Assembly: GCA_007644065.1 (NCBI GenBank) | Contig: VJWN01000023.1 | Coordinates: forward strand, 482,251-546,250 | Source: Margaritispora aquatica | Taxonomy: Eukaryota; Ascomycota; Leotiomycetes; Helotiales; Discinellaceae | DNA: 64,000 nt | Direction: 5' to 3' | In this document: positions 1 to 10,971 of the stretch, in pieces | Layout: the number at the start of each line of letters is the position of its first letter | Numbering within the stretch: the stretch's first letter is position 1 | Notes under the pieces: model-generated | Told to the model about the DNA's origin: nothing | Database searches by the model: none | The model's input: only the letters and a program-made list of their open reading frames with translations | Made by a program: the position numbers and the translations under genes

Positions 1-425
1 CATCCCACGAACCTGGCGCATATAGGACGGAAGACACTTATTCCCATATCAAGGCATCATTCGCCCTAGACCTTGGTATTGTGCCACCTCTCTTTGTGGT
101 GGCGACCAAATGTCGAGATCGTAAATTGAGGCGTGAAGCAATTCGATTGCTCATGTCAAGTCCTAGAAGAGAGGGCATGTGGGATTCGATACTCAGTGGA
201 CGTGTTGGAAAGTGGATCATGGATATCGAAGAGGACGGTATGGCTCCCTACTTGGGGCCATCTACGCCTTCGGCATTGGAGATGGTGCCAGACGATAGAA
301 GGGTAATGGTCAAGGAAATTTTATTCGACATGCAGCAACGTGCAGCTACTTTGAGGTGTGGTACTAGAGGCGCTCATGAAGGTGACGTGGATTCAAGAGC
401 TAAAGAGACACATATTTGGTGGTGA
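1..425 (+). CDS. C6 transcription-factor-like protein, C-terminal end (5' truncated by window)
   Basis: The reading frame is open from base 3 to a TGA at 423-425, so this is the last ~140 codons of a gene entering from the left. The translation contains SFALDLGIVPPLFVVATKCR followed by DRKLRREAIRLLMSSPRREG and MWDS. This wording is typical of the C-terminal end of fungal-specific Zn2Cys6 regulators and relatives (the helical middle/C-terminal domain; any zinc cluster would be outside the window). The visible tail is acidic and then low-complexity, with no membrane segment. No intron is needed. A shorter ORF starting at GTG 81 is only an artefact of the start-codon rule; the coding frame clearly continues upstream. 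Family assignment rests on remembered conserved wording, and the DNA-binding part cannot be verified here. Confidence 0.7.
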   Translation, partial: SHEPGAYRTEDTYSHIKASFALDLGIVPPLFVVATKCRDRKLRREAIRLLMSSPRREGMWDSILSGRVGKWIMDIEEDGMAPYLGPSTPSALEMVPDDRRVMVKEILFDMQQRAATLRCGTRGAHEGDVDSRAKETHIWW

Positions 426-1130
426 ACATAAATTGACGCGATGCGATATGATTAAGGAGTAGCAATCGAGGGGGCCATACACGGGAATGACAGAACAGAT
501 ATTATAAGATTATGAGCGAGGGTAATGCCGGAGCAAATCAGGGCAAGGGCTTGGTTGACAATGCTCAGTGTACGATATTGTACAAGCAATTGGGATTCGG
601 GTTACAGGATGGCGCTCCAGGCTTCGTTTTTGGGTTGGTCCAGAAAGGCATGCATGTACTAGTGTTTTGTGTTGTATGCTTTGTTGCATTTGCGAGTGGA
701 CTGAAAAGTCTTGATGGTAGCGACATTTCAGTCAAGTGGTTCATTATTTGAGGACTGGTTGCTTACTGAGGGAATTCAATGACGAACTGTAAATGCAAGG
801 ACTGCCACTCATGATTTTTATTGATTCAAGCTTTCTGGATTGGTGGTTGTTGATTATGTTGACATTGTTGCGACTGCACCCTGAAAGTGTTTAATATGCA
901 TGAATCGTGATTGATGATTCGCAAGCCTATCTTTTGTTGCTTATTATCCTCACAATTTCTACCAGTGCTGTTTTTCCTTCATTCTTTTCTTGACGTCAAC
1001 ACTTCCTCAAAGCTTCTCTTACACATATCCTACCTCAGACCTATTAAGCACTAAATACAGCATCTATCATTCAGCGCTCAACACTAAACGCTCATCAATC
1101 CTTACCTAAGAAAACCGCTCAACTGCCAAG
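426..1130. other. Intergenic region
   Basis: An ORF of 79 codons at 512-751 (+) has a hydrophobic stretch but no supporting context, and I do not call it. Bases 960-1130 are pyrimidine- and CA-rich, with 'caag' directly before the next ATG, as in a fungal promoter and 5' UTR. Confidence 0.5.
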
Positions 1131-2060
1131 ATGCCAATCCTCGCAGTCTACGCCCTCAAGGCAGGCTACAAGCTCTACGAATCCGAATCCAAGAAGAAAG
1201 AGGAGAAAGAGAGGGTAGCGCGAACTCAAGCTAAATTTCAAGCTCAGGTTCAAGCACAGCTCCAAGCGCAAGCTAAAATCCATGCTCGTTCACAGCCTAT
1301 GAGACAGTCAGGAATCAATGATCCTTATCCGAGAGCTGGTGGCATCGGTGATATGCAGCCTGGTGAGCAACCTTATGGACAGCAACGGTATCGTCCCCAG
1401 GAGCATGTGAAGTCGATGCCCGGAGATGTTGGGAAAGTGGGAGGGGAGATGCGATCTACTGCCTTCCCCTCGGTCGGTTAAATGAATTCCAATGAGCTGG
1501 ATCAGTCTGCTTACTTGCAAAGCGAAGCATCGGCCCCAAGCTTCAACACAAACAAAAACACAAACACAACCCCTTTTCACAACCCATATCCATACCCATA
1601 TTAAAACCACATACCTATTGCAAAAACACCACCACTCTCTTCAAACCCTAACACAAACACAACCACCGCCGCACCTCCCCCACACTCCAAAACAGCAGAC
1701 CTCAAAACCTCACTCACAAGCCTCAGCAAGACACTCAATCTCCATGCCACGTATCCAGCTCATAGAGACGCCATGATCGCCAGTGCAATCGTGACTGTCA
1801 AGAAGTTCGCAAAGATTGGTGTTGAGATGGTGGGTGAGTTTAGAGAAAAAGGGAAAGGAGAAGAAAAAGAGAAGAAAGGAAGTGCTGGGATGGAGAGTGG
1901 TGGGCTAGGATATAGTGGGTTCGTACAAGGTGGGGAGGCGGGCGTTAAGCGGGCTTTAGAAGTAGCGGTGCTGGTGGTGCGTAGATGGGAGACGTTAGGC
2001 TCTGTTGAGGTGTGTTTGTGGTGGAGTGTGGGGAGGTTGTATAGTTGGCTTGCAAGGTAG
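1131..2060 (+). pseudogene. Hypothetical protein gene with two in-frame TAA codons
   Basis: One reading frame of 310 codons runs from an ATG in good context (1131, 'gccaagATGcc') to TAG 2058-2060. It is broken by TAA at 1479-1481 and TAA at 1602-1604. All three segments look like one protein: a start (MPILAVYALKAGYKLYESES) followed by a basic Gln/Ala-rich coiled segment; a polar Asn/Pro-rich linker (ELDQSAYLQSEASAPSFN); and a region with SKTADLKTSLTSLSKTLNL, ATYPAHRDAMIASAIVTVKK and EMVGEFREKGKGEEKEKKG. No GT-AG intron of workable length removes either TAA and keeps phase; a donor at 1477 with acceptor at 1522 is plausible but shifts into a low-complexity frame. Each TAA is one C-to-T change from CAA (Gln). 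I do not recognise the family. It could be a recent pseudogene, a sequence error, or a shorter 116-residue protein ending at 1481. Confidence 0.55.
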
Positions 2061-2363
2061 TGAGAGTGGTGCGTTTATAGTGAGACGATTGTGCGATTGG
2101 GGAGATGAACTGTGTCCTAGAGTGAATTTGTAATTCAAAATAACCAAGAACTGCTCATCTGTTGTCTGGTTCCTCTGCTTGTTGTGTTTCTCTTTCTTAT
2201 GGGAATACATTCGTTTGCTTAGAACCCTCGCTTAACTCCTTTAGATCTCTTCCCCCTCTCATCTGCCTATCTCTACCTTTCTCATCACTTCCTCTCTCTT
2301 TTAACATCCTATTTCTTCACCCCATCTTTACTAGATCTTGCCACCTTCGGGATCTTAAAGACA
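2061..2363. other. Gap between convergent genes
   Basis: Pyrimidine-rich around 2225-2330. I see no gene here. Confidence 0.4.
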
Positions 2364-4115
2364 TTACACAACGGCGTCCGTCCCCACACCAGAAACGCAA
2401 CCACACTGCTCAACCTGCTCATCACACTCTTCCCCATCCTCCCCCCTCTCTTGCTGTCTCGTCTTTCCATCATAGTAAAATGTAACCAGAACCAGCTTCC
2501 CCAACGTCTTATACGCATTCCAGCCCATACCCAAATCTTCCTTCGCTTCGAAGAACCACGCCGGCGGAGGTGGCGGAGGCGGAGGCTTTTTACGTGGATG
2601 AAATGGCTCGAGTGGTGGTGGGATTACGAAAATGAGGAAGCCGAGCACGGTGCGAATTTTGTGAAGGAAGGGACGCTCGGAGTCGCCGTTATGATAGGCA
2701 GATAAGAAGCTTGTAGCCATTCCAGCCCGTTTCTTGGGCTGGTCGGGAGAATGCTGATGCTGGGAGGTGGTGAAGTGGAATTCGAGAACTAGTGTCTGTT
2801 TGTCTGGTAGGTTGTGATTCTGATTTAGCTGCGACTTGAGGTAGGCGAGAGTTGGGGGAAATGAAGTCAATGGTAGCATTTAAGCAAGGATTATGGTTGG
2901 GTTTGAACTGTGAGCCTGATCCAATGATGGAATTTGAACAGAAGAGTCGGATATTTGGCGAATGAGTTTCTTGCTTCAAGGTTGCTTTGTCTCGGTTAGA
3001 AAAGTCAAGAATATGATGCTGGCTACTAGGTAGGCGAGGAACTTTTGTTGCGTGTTGTGATCTTGATTCATTCACGTCAGGAATCCGAGTCTCTATTGGT
3101 CTCGGGCTATTTCTTCTTGATTCCTCTCTGTACGAAGGTCTTGCTGCAAAGATATCAAGATGAAACCTGCATCTCCCAGTGCTTCGATAGATTATCTCGT
3201 CTCCCGCATCACGAATCCTGCGAGATCGACGTTTGAATGTTCGAGAAGCTACGTTCGAATGTGGTGTGAGATGCCGTGCGTCAAAGATGGGCTTTGGTTT
3301 TGAGGAAGTTCGACGTCGAGATGGGGATGTTGGTGACGGAGGTTCGCTAAGTGTCAATGTTGGCGTTTTTCTACTCATTGAAGCCTCTGGCTTGTACGTC
3401 ATGCCTGATGGTGTGGACGGTTTTGGATCGTGTCTCTCTTGCTCTTGCTTCATCATGCGATATATCTTTTTCTGTGAGCTAGCTTCGCCTCGCATGGATG
3501 GCACATATGCATCCTCCGCCGAGTTAAGCTTGGATGCTGATGTTCTCATATCCTTTCTCGGTGCAAGTACAAGAGGTGCTGGCTTCATTTTTTTGTGAGC
3601 CTTGGTACCCAGAGATCTGGCATCGTGGAGGCGTGAGTGATTAAACATACCATTGCCATGTATTGTTTCTCCTTCTATTTGCTGATCAGTGGCATCGTTG
3701 AGTTCCGCTGATTTTTCCCGCCCATATGCTTTCTCTGCATTCGAACGACCTCTAACTTCCTGCAAATCATAAACAGACATCGGTCTCTCTGCGTCTAAGA
3801 TACCAAGATCTACAATTTCCTTCGCCTTCCTGAGTTTTCTCCCACACAGCAGAACACCAAGGAACCACCACAGCCATCTCATCCAGCTATATCTCTCAGC
3901 TGCATTCTGGCTCTTGGGCCTTGCTTGCAGAAATGGTAGAAGTCGTACTCCTCTTCTGCCGCTCGCACATCTCGGTAGCGTAATGCTGTGCCAAGGGCTT
4001 CCTCTCGATAAGTGAAAATATGTATAGGTTTCGATGGGAGCTCAAAGATTAGATGATTGGAGACCCACGACAAGTCGGAGGTTGTTATGAAATCATGTTG
4101 TCGTGGGGGCGGCAT
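2364..4115 (-). CDS. Hypothetical protein, frames overlapping (frameshift or unresolved introns)
   Basis: Three minus-strand ORFs chain together. 4115-3879 opens with MPPPRQHDFITTSDLSWVSN. 3882-2689 is a 397-codon Ser/Arg/Lys-rich disordered protein that opens upstream of its ATG with AERYSWMRWLWWFLGVLLCG (membrane-like) and carries SEPPSPTSPSRRR. 2879-2364 contains DSERPFLHKIRTVLGFLIFV, an eight-proline run (2558-2585, GGN repeats on the plus strand) and KEDLGMGWNAYKTLGKLVLV. Neighbouring ORFs overlap in different frames (the second also reads sensibly upstream of 3882), so the gene is either frameshifted near 3900-3950 and near 2700-2880 or has introns I could not place. I found no clean GT-AG pair in phase. 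Family unknown. Confidence is in the presence of coding sequence, not in the exact model. Confidence 0.4.
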
Positions 4116-4657
4116 TTTGGAACCTCTGGATGTTTAGTGTTGGCCTGGTGGTTGAGAGGAGAATTTTGATAAGAACTCGCCGAAGAGGTTGAAGGCACAA
4201 AAGGAAGAAGGGACACGTTAAAGAAACGCATCTTATTTAAGCACTTATGGTTCTTGATGCTCAACAATCAGAAAGCGTTATGAGTCTCTAGGTGTGTTAT
4301 CCGTGTTCACGTCTCCTGAATCACAACCTCGCTTAGCCATGGTGGATCAGGGGTTAAGCTTCAGAATTCACAACTTGCCGAGCAGCAGCAGACTTGTGAG
4401 TTGAATCGAAAGCAATGTGATTATGATGCCTGTGTCTCTAGATGCGACATTATTCAGGCTGATGCTATTGAGCGACAATCACGAAGCTTCTCGTTTTGTT
4501 TAAATGGAGATTCTCAATGCTGTGTAACGCCATTTCAAACATCATCGATATCGTTACCCCATACAACTCAAACATCAATCAGAATCGAAATATCCCATTC
4601 AAGCTTTAAAAGAATTCACAATCGGCTGTACACCCCGAGAATAGCCAATTCATCAAG
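4116..4657. other. Divergent promoter region
   Basis: It lies between the start of the minus-strand gene (4115) and the start of the plus-strand gene (4658). An 86-codon ORF at 4401-4661 (+) has no ATG start of its own and is ignored. No clear TATA box was seen. Confidence 0.4.
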
Positions 4658-5311
4658 ATGAAGCACACTCAAAGTACTCACAAGCTGCACCCCAATGCCA
4701 AGACATTCATGTTTCCTTCTCCTGAGATCGCCAAAGAGCCCGCTCTAGGTCATGATGTGTCAAGTTTGATGCATAGCGCAATCGATACTCACCCACCATT
4801 CATGCCATCGTTCGCCTCGCAACCACCTCTCTCCTTCGCTTCTCCTTACTCACATTCTCTCACGCACTCAGGCATGAAATCGCAATTAAACTGTATCCCT
4901 GATCCAGGTCTTCTATCATCGTACTTCGCCTCATTCATAGATGGAAGGCTTGTCTCTTGGAATGAGCACATCAACACCGATTACTACTCACATCTTAGAC
5001 CGAGACACGTAGACTACGATGGCCAGACGACAGGATGGATGGGAAAATCAGAGCCAGACCCCGTTGATCCTCATGATTTGTGGTTTGGAATCGACAAGCA
5101 GAAGAGGGAGAAGTATCAAAGTGTGATGCTGCGGGCGCAAAAGTATGAAAGGGATATCGCGGACATATCGGAAGAGCTGTGTCGTCGCTTGGCTTGGAAT
5201 GCTGTGAGCGAAGGCGATGTCAGAATGTGGAGTAGAGGTAGAAGTCGCGATATCAGGATTCAAATTACGAGAGAGAAGTATGAAAGGGAGATGATGTGGA
5301 TCTCGAAGTAG
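4658..5311 (+). CDS. Hypothetical protein, 217 aa
   Basis: Intronless ORF with a good start context ('catcaagATGaag'). The first ~80 residues are Ser/Pro/His-rich and probably disordered. The rest is charged and helical: a DPGLLSSYFASFIDGRLVSW block, a DPVDPHDLWFGIDKQKREKY block, and a C-terminal Arg-rich coiled segment ending EREMMWISK. There is no signal peptide, membrane helix or recognisable motif. Codon use and composition match neighbouring real genes, so I believe it is expressed, but I cannot name a family. Confidence 0.55.
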   Translation: MKHTQSTHKLHPNAKTFMFPSPEIAKEPALGHDVSSLMHSAIDTHPPFMPSFASQPPLSFASPYSHSLTHSGMKSQLNCIPDPGLLSSYFASFIDGRLVSWNEHINTDYYSHLRPRHVDYDGQTTGWMGKSEPDPVDPHDLWFGIDKQKREKYQSVMLRAQKYERDIADISEELCRRLAWNAVSEGDVRMWSRGRSRDIRIQITREKYEREMMWISK

Positions 5312-5682
5312 AGGGCCGCAGGACACAATTGCTAGAGCCGAATTATTTGGGGAGAAGGAGAGGATTATGGGCTGTGTAGATACGCTTAGAAATGGTGTAG
5401 GAAGGAGGAGGATCTCGTTGATGCAGACTAGTAGAGCCTGAGATATTGAATCATTGAACTAGCTGTTTTCAAAATGAATGAATGAATGCATGAAGACACG
5501 ATCGAACTTTTAATGTGCCCAAATGAGTGCTTAGCGAAGAAGTATTTCATTTGCTATCTCGAACCGCGCGACAATCCAGAAATATCACGGTTTCTAGCGC
5601 CCGACTGGACCTTTCTTCTCAAACTCAAAAACTCAGAGACCTGCTTATCATTCTATGTTAATATTCAATCTATCCGCCGAAT
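5312..5682. other. Gap between convergent genes
   Basis: Contains a short (AATG)n-like run at 5472-5490. An 83-codon ORF at 5486-5737 overlaps the spliced minus-strand gene and is taken as a shadow. Confidence 0.4.
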
Positions 5683-6397
5683 TCACAAGCTGTTCTCTAA
5701 TTTGTCAAGCGTGTTAGACAGATCTTCGTATATATGAAGTCGTCTCCCTTCTGCCTGCTCTTTTGGGTTGCTAGATGCCTCCAACACCTCGCGCTTAATT
5801 TTTTGTCTCTTTTTAAATTGTTCCTTAGTCATCTCATCATCTGTGATAACGTGCTGGTAAACAAGACGCGGTTCATCAACAAGATAGACATGCATATCAA
5901 ATAAAATTCCGATATAAGCCTCTGACAATTATCAACATAGATTCTAGTATTTCAGAGGCAAATATAGCTGACCATCGTCGTATTCATATCTTGTGGATGT
6001 TTGAGGGCGTTTACATGAATTTGAAATCTTGCTTCTGAGCCACGCTCTGCATCTGCGACGCCGGTGAACCATTTAGTCCTCTCTCGATACTCCTGCTTGC
6101 TCAATGCACGTCCACTCTGCGCATGGCGACAAAGCCAAGTTCCATCAGGCCGGGTATAAATTCTCATATCAAGTATCGTAGCTTCATATGTTTCTGTCAC
6201 GCGTAAGTCTGGTTCCAAAACGTTGTGGTGGACTTACCAGCATTTAAGCCACAGAGCGAACTTATAGAAAGACCCCTCTTGATGCCAGTGCTTTGCCTTA
6301 TTTTTCCCGTTGGATTTTTCGTTTTGATGACGTCGTAGATTTTGAATGTTGAAGGTTATAGCAAAACCAACGCAGGCATTTCAGCATTACCTACCAT
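5683..6397 (-). pseudogene. Spliced hypothetical gene with early in-frame TAA
   Basis: Three exons fit in phase on the minus strand: 6397-6238, 6193-5973 and 5919-5683. Intron 1 (44 nt) has GTAAGT, a CTTAC branch point and GACAG; intron 2 (53 nt) has a weaker GTCAGC donor. The frame starts at ATG 6397 (MVGNAEMPALVLL) but meets TAA at 6358-6356 and then continues protein-like: FKIYDVIKTKNPTGKI, GLSISSLCGLNAETYEATIL, DMRIYTRPDGTWLCRHA. The last two exons look like an internal duplication: ETYEATILDMRIY against AYIGILFDMHVY, and LSKQEYRERTKW against MTKEQFKKRQKI. No ATG exists between the TAA and exon 2. It is either a pseudogene or has an unseen upstream exon. Family unknown. Confidence 0.45.
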
Positions 6398-6635
6398 TGT
6401 TAAACGGCCGTTAATCAAAAGTAATTAAATGAAACTCCTAGTCAGAGATCGCTGGAGAGACTGAGGACCTTGTGAATCTTGTGAGTAGAGGTTGATTCAA
6501 GTGAAATATTGAAGTAAGCTTTAAACTCTATTGACTTCTTCGATCAAGGAGAGGCTAGGCGTTCAATATAACAGATGCCCAACATCTTGGCAGAAACGCG
6601 AGGTTTGGAACTTCACTTGCTCTGGTATCAAACAA

Positions 6636-7234
6636 TCAGAAATTATTCGAAATATATTGATTTCCGGTAAAAAGATCACCGTATCGAACAAGACGAGAAT
6701 CGACATAATAAAAGTAGTTCTCTTCATGCAACGCCTCACACATTTTCTCAACTTGCTCACATCGTACAGCGCCATCCTCCACATCCATTCGAGGGAACGA
6801 AAACCATCGAACCACTCCAAATTCGAGACATGAATCTATCACAACCTATTATACGTATCCTCTCTTCCATTACCCCTCCTAGCCCTATCTCGCACCTCAA
6901 AGACTTCCCCCCAAAGCCTCAAGCTCCTCTCCAGCTTGTCCAACGGTGATCCCGACGTCGCCGAAACCATACATCCCATCAGCGCCATATCCATTCCAGA
7001 CGTAAGCCTCTCCACCATCTTTTCAACCCTGCACTGCTCAGAAACTGTGAGGTTGCGAATCACGTTGTTTTCAGTGATTGTTGCGGTGGATTTCTTCTTG
7101 TTGATGTCGTAGACTCGAATCTGTGGACCGTTGACGCAGCCATTGTTCACAGTGCCTGGTTGACCATGAATTTTGAGTGAGAAGGCACCGTTTGGGGAGG
7201 TTGTGAGCGTGAATACAAGTGGTAGGGGACTCAT
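6636..7234 (-). CDS. Hypothetical protein, probably two exons
   Basis: ORF 7234-6839 (131 codons) begins MSPLPLVFTLTTSPNGAFSL and contains NGPQIRVYDINKKKSTATI and VSEQCRVEKMVERLTSGMD. A second ORF (6842-6636) carries VRCEQVEKMCEALHEENYFY and YVDSRLVRYGDLFTG and probably belongs to the same gene. A weak donor (GTATAA near 6855) is possible, but I could not fix the junction. RVYDINKKK resembles KIYDVIKTK in the gene just downstream, so the two may be diverged paralogues. There is no signal peptide and no recognised domain. Confidence 0.35.
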
Positions 7235-7494
7235 CGGACTTAGAGGTGGACTCGAAGGGTACTAGCAAAGTGTTGTTTGCAGTTTGCGAGCAGAGAGTGG
7301 TGTCATATTTGCTTTATTGTTGCTCTGAATAGGAATGTCTGGAGAGGTCTGAATCATACATCGAATCCTGGAGATGAGTCGAATAGTTGCAAGGAACTTC
7401 TGCAAAGCACGAGAATCACAAACTCTTTATTCTTCACCTGCCTTCAAACCCCATGGACACCTCCTCTCTCTCAAACAACATCTTCAAAATTCCA

Positions 7495-9052
7495 TTAATA
7501 CTTGGGATGAGGCAAGACCAAAGACCTCTTGTAATCATCCATCTCCCTCATCTTCGAGTCCTGATAGGTAACTTCGACATTTGTCGTCATCCTCACCCTC
7601 GCGGGTTCAACATCATGTAGTATGAAGTCCTCATCGCTGTTCTCCGGTCCAATGCGCGACCTTCCATGTGAAGATATGATGTTCTTCGAAGTGTAGTTGT
7701 CTCTGGAAAAGCCGTCTGGGTAGCTGGCGGCACCACTTTTGTTTTGAGAATCAAGGCGTGGGAATATGCGGATGACGAGACCACGGAGAGTCGGCAGACA
7801 TGTGACGATGATGGCCACGTTGGCTTCGAGGAAGGTCCAGCTGTTGGAGGTGACTTGGTAATCTTGAAAGCGGTGCGTTAGCTTACGTTCAGGAGCGACA
7901 CAGAGCCCTGAGAAAGAGGACTTACATGGAGTATCTAGCGCAGCAATCGCTGGTCCAACAACAACCATTCGCACAACTGTACAAGCAATGATACTGAGAC
8001 ATTAGCTTCATGCGTTCTCCTCGCTTTAGATTTAGATCACTCACAAGATTCCCAAGCTGAACATCAAGCAGAGAGCAAGCTTTTGAAACAGAGGCATTTG
8101 AAGTCGACGGATTTGATAGATAGGTAAGACAATGATGGCTATATCGGTGATGATTGCCATGACAGATGTGCTGTACCAGACCTTGCCAATCTCAATACAA
8201 TGGCCGGCCAACTTTTTATTCCACATTCTTGCAATTGGGCTAGAGGACACCGAACTATTAGCATGACATAAAAGTTTGGGTCCTTAGAAAGCAGATCACT
8301 CACTCGCATTGCCAGATTGTGCAGCACACCGAAGCGAAGCTGTAGGCGATGGTGATTCCTCCTATGGCATACGCCCCTCTCTTAAAATTGAGGCCGGGGA
8401 ATATTCGAATGTAGAAAAACAAAATGCTGAGTCTTTGGCGATGACAGTTAGCGAATTGCATGGATCAATTATTGGGGAGCAGTGCATCGGTACTGCGCTG
8501 CTTGGAAAAAGAAACATGTGAGATCAGTCACTTACTTGGTCAAACAAATCGAGACCTTGTAAAGAAGTTGTGCGACGAAGAACCACTACTCCAGATTAGA
8601 CACTGTGATATGTTCTACTCACAGGCATCTTGGATTTACCTTCATAGCCTCGGTCAAATGTTGACTGCTCACTTGCTGCTCAAGTTAGTGTCCAGTACTT
8701 TAAGCCATTCGGCTGGAGAGGGTAAGAGAGATGTACAGTTTTGTGAAGACCAAACCCATTCTTGACTTCCATGTTAAACGAAACAGCCATTGTGATTGCC
8801 AAAACCTACGCAAATAAGCAGTGTTCGACCCCAAGTCCTTCGAGTTTTGCTTACCGTGGCAGGGACAATCAGATAGTCATCCATGCCAATCGACTTGTTG
8901 ACAAAGTAGCGAGTCCATAGCCGACATGAGACAAACGTAAACGATAGACACGCAAAAACGATCGAGATATTGGCTAGGCTCTCGCCTCGAGGATTAGGAA
9001 TATGAGAATCAACGCCATCGCGAGCGAGAAGCTGAATGAGAGACATTCTCAA
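7495..9052 (-). CDS. Rhodopsin-domain (PTH11-like) integral membrane protein
   Basis: A seven-exon minus-strand gene; six exons fit exactly: 9052-8855, 8805-about 8695 (3' border uncertain), 8585-8536, 8432-8304, 8254-8045, 7993-7926 and 7862-7495. Donors are GTAAGC, GTAAGT, GTGAGT, GTGAGT and GTAAGT, with CTAAC/CTAAT branch points. The product begins MRMSLIQLLARDGVD and shows the expected order for the fungal rhodopsin-domain family: FACLSFTFVSCRLWTRYFV and GMDDYLIVPAT, GFGLH, LKYW/WFFVAQLLYKVSICLTK, LSILFFYIRIFPGLNFKRG, a WQC motif, VMAIITDIAIIVLPIYQIRR, FIIACTVVRM, and SWTFLEANVAIIVTCLPTLR. The tail is hydrophilic. These are seven-helix plasma-membrane proteins; some family members are putative GPCRs. 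There is no CFEM domain. The exon 2/3 junction is the only awkward one. Confidence 0.85.
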
Positions 9053-9582
9053 TATTGGACGGTCTGATGACGATAACCCGCTCCAACGGTCCCAACCAAC
9101 AAAAGGGGGGCATCATTTTCCTTTAAGTCCAGATTGATTGCTTGCGAGTTTACCCAGTCTTGGCATCGCGTGCAAGCGAACTCTCTCGGCACTGCAGAAA
9201 TGCAAGAAAGCCATTCTTTGCAATTTAATACTCTTTTATCCGTGCATAATCGTATTGGTGGCCAAGCTCGGAGTTTATCCATATTAGTCTTCATCCCGAA
9301 CTTCTGTAGCGACTCTGTGCATGGTTCCTGCATAATATACAAGGGCATGCCTGACGAACAATCTCATATCGATATCCTGATTTCCACATATCTTGGAATA
9401 GGTGCTCTATGCACTGCCAGGTACCCAAGTACCAGGATCAATTGCTCCGCGACGAGCTCGCTAGTCGTCTTACCCCGAGTTTTGTTTACTACAATATTCC
9501 TTCTTCCCCTTCAACCAAACGTCTCGATCATCCATCGAATTCTTCCGGAGGTCGTTTTGTTCAGGCATTTTAATACATCAGC
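9053..9582. other. Divergent promoter region
   Basis: It separates two divergently transcribed genes. ORFs at 9049-9348 (-) and 9134-9787 (+) look like chance or shadow frames. Near-palindromic GGTACC-containing words occur at 9419-9434. Nothing else seen. Confidence 0.4.
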
Positions 9583-10692
9583 ATGTTACTCCAATTGTTG
9601 CTCAGTGCCTCGGTGGTCAGCGCGCTTGACGTCTTTAACTATGGCGCATTCACGCAAACCGCGACATACTCGGTTGCAAACGTTCTCGGTTTCTTCAAGG
9701 CCTATGATCTCGATGTCAAATATCTCCAGGTACCCAATTCAGTTGCAGCATTCGCCTCGCTTGCTAGTGGAGAGTATGATCTCTTGACTGCGACCATCGA
9801 CAACGCTGTTAACTTGCGATTCAATTCCGGAAGGAACTTCACTGTTCTAGGCCAATTGGATCAAGGACCAGATCTTGTGCTTGCTTCTGCTCCTAACATC
9901 ACCAAAGTATCGCAGCTTGTGGGCAAGCCGTTGATTGTCGACTCGCCTGTCAGTGGATATGCGTACCTTTTGCGAAAGATGTTGAGCGCCAATGGACTCG
10001 TAGATAGCGATTATTTCTTCCAGGTAGAGTTCCACTCTCACTTCATATGTACTTCTAGTCTTACGTTTTGCAATACTGATAAGAAGTAGACTGTAGGAGG
10101 AACCAGCTTGAGATATGTAGACCTGATAGCTGGCTCGTTACCAAATGGTTCAGCAGTCTATGCAACAATCCTCACCTACCCATTCACAGCATATGGACAA
10201 TCCCTACCAGCGGCCCAACAACCAAACATCCTTGCTCGCGTCGCCTCATATGAGAATCCCATAACTTCATCCGCTTTCACCATCTCACAATCCTCCCTCT
10301 CTAATAGCACCAAGACCGTCCTACTGGAACGATTCATGGGCGCCATGTATGCTGCAAACTTGTACTTGAACGACCCACGGAACCAGAAGTGCGCCACCAA
10401 GGCCATTCAGACGCAACTGAATGTCACTTCTGCAACTGCTAAACTTGAGTATGTCGCTGCCACCAATTGCACCACTGGCGAGATCAGCCCTCCAAATGGA
10501 AAATTCACAGTCAACCAGCAAGGAATAAACAATATTATTGCTGTTAGGAAGGAATTTGGTGGATTCACGGTTGCTTCGGGCTTCGATTTTGTTGCGGCTA
10601 CCAAGCCAGGTGTTGGGAAACTGATTGACTACTCGGTTAGAGACAAGGCTGTCAAGAACCTGAAGACAAAACTCCTGTCTTGTGGGTGTTAG
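9583..10692 (+). CDS. Secreted SsuA/THI5-like substrate-binding protein
   Basis: Two exons, 9583-10023 and 10090-10692; the intron has GTAGAG and GAAGTAG and is phase 0. The product is 347 aa. It has a short signal peptide (MLLQLLLSASVVSA). The mature part reads like a type II periplasmic-binding fold of the NMT1/THI5/SsuA group: FNYGAFTQTATYSVANVLGF, FKAYDLDVKYLQV, SGEYDLLTATIDNAVNLRF, VLGQLDQGPDLVLAS, LVGKPLIVDSPVSGYAYLLR. Further on are NILARVASYENP, several N-glycosylation sites (NFT, NIT, NGS, NVT, NCT) and two C-terminal cysteines (SCGC). In bacteria such proteins deliver small molecules to ABC importers; a secreted eukaryotic copy with no ABC partner is likely a soluble binding protein or enzyme. 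It is not the cytosolic THI5 enzyme, because it is secreted. The ligand cannot be deduced. Confidence 0.8.
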
Positions 10693-10971
10693 CTGGTCTT
10701 GCGAGATGATTGATTTGGTAGCCTGCTTAGACTAATTCAAGTAGTCACTCCGACTTGATATCCTTGATGAGACGACCTGGAGCACAGTACTACCTTCCTA
10801 AAGCGGAACTCTTATGTGAACCGATGCCATGGACGAGGATATGATGACTCCTAATTGAGGTAGTAAAGGTTATGTCTGACTACCGAACTATTGGGAAGGA
10901 CTTATCTTGTCATCTCTGGGGGGATGAAGTGATCGTGTCCCAAAATCCATTCCTCCCCGCAACCTCATCAC

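Noticed and set aside
512..751. 79-codon ORF as a small membrane protein
   Set aside because: Weak start context, no similarity recognised, no conserved wording.
1131..2060. RIP as the cause of the two TAA codons
   Set aside because: The same gene keeps dozens of unmutated CpA sites, so RIP is not supported there.
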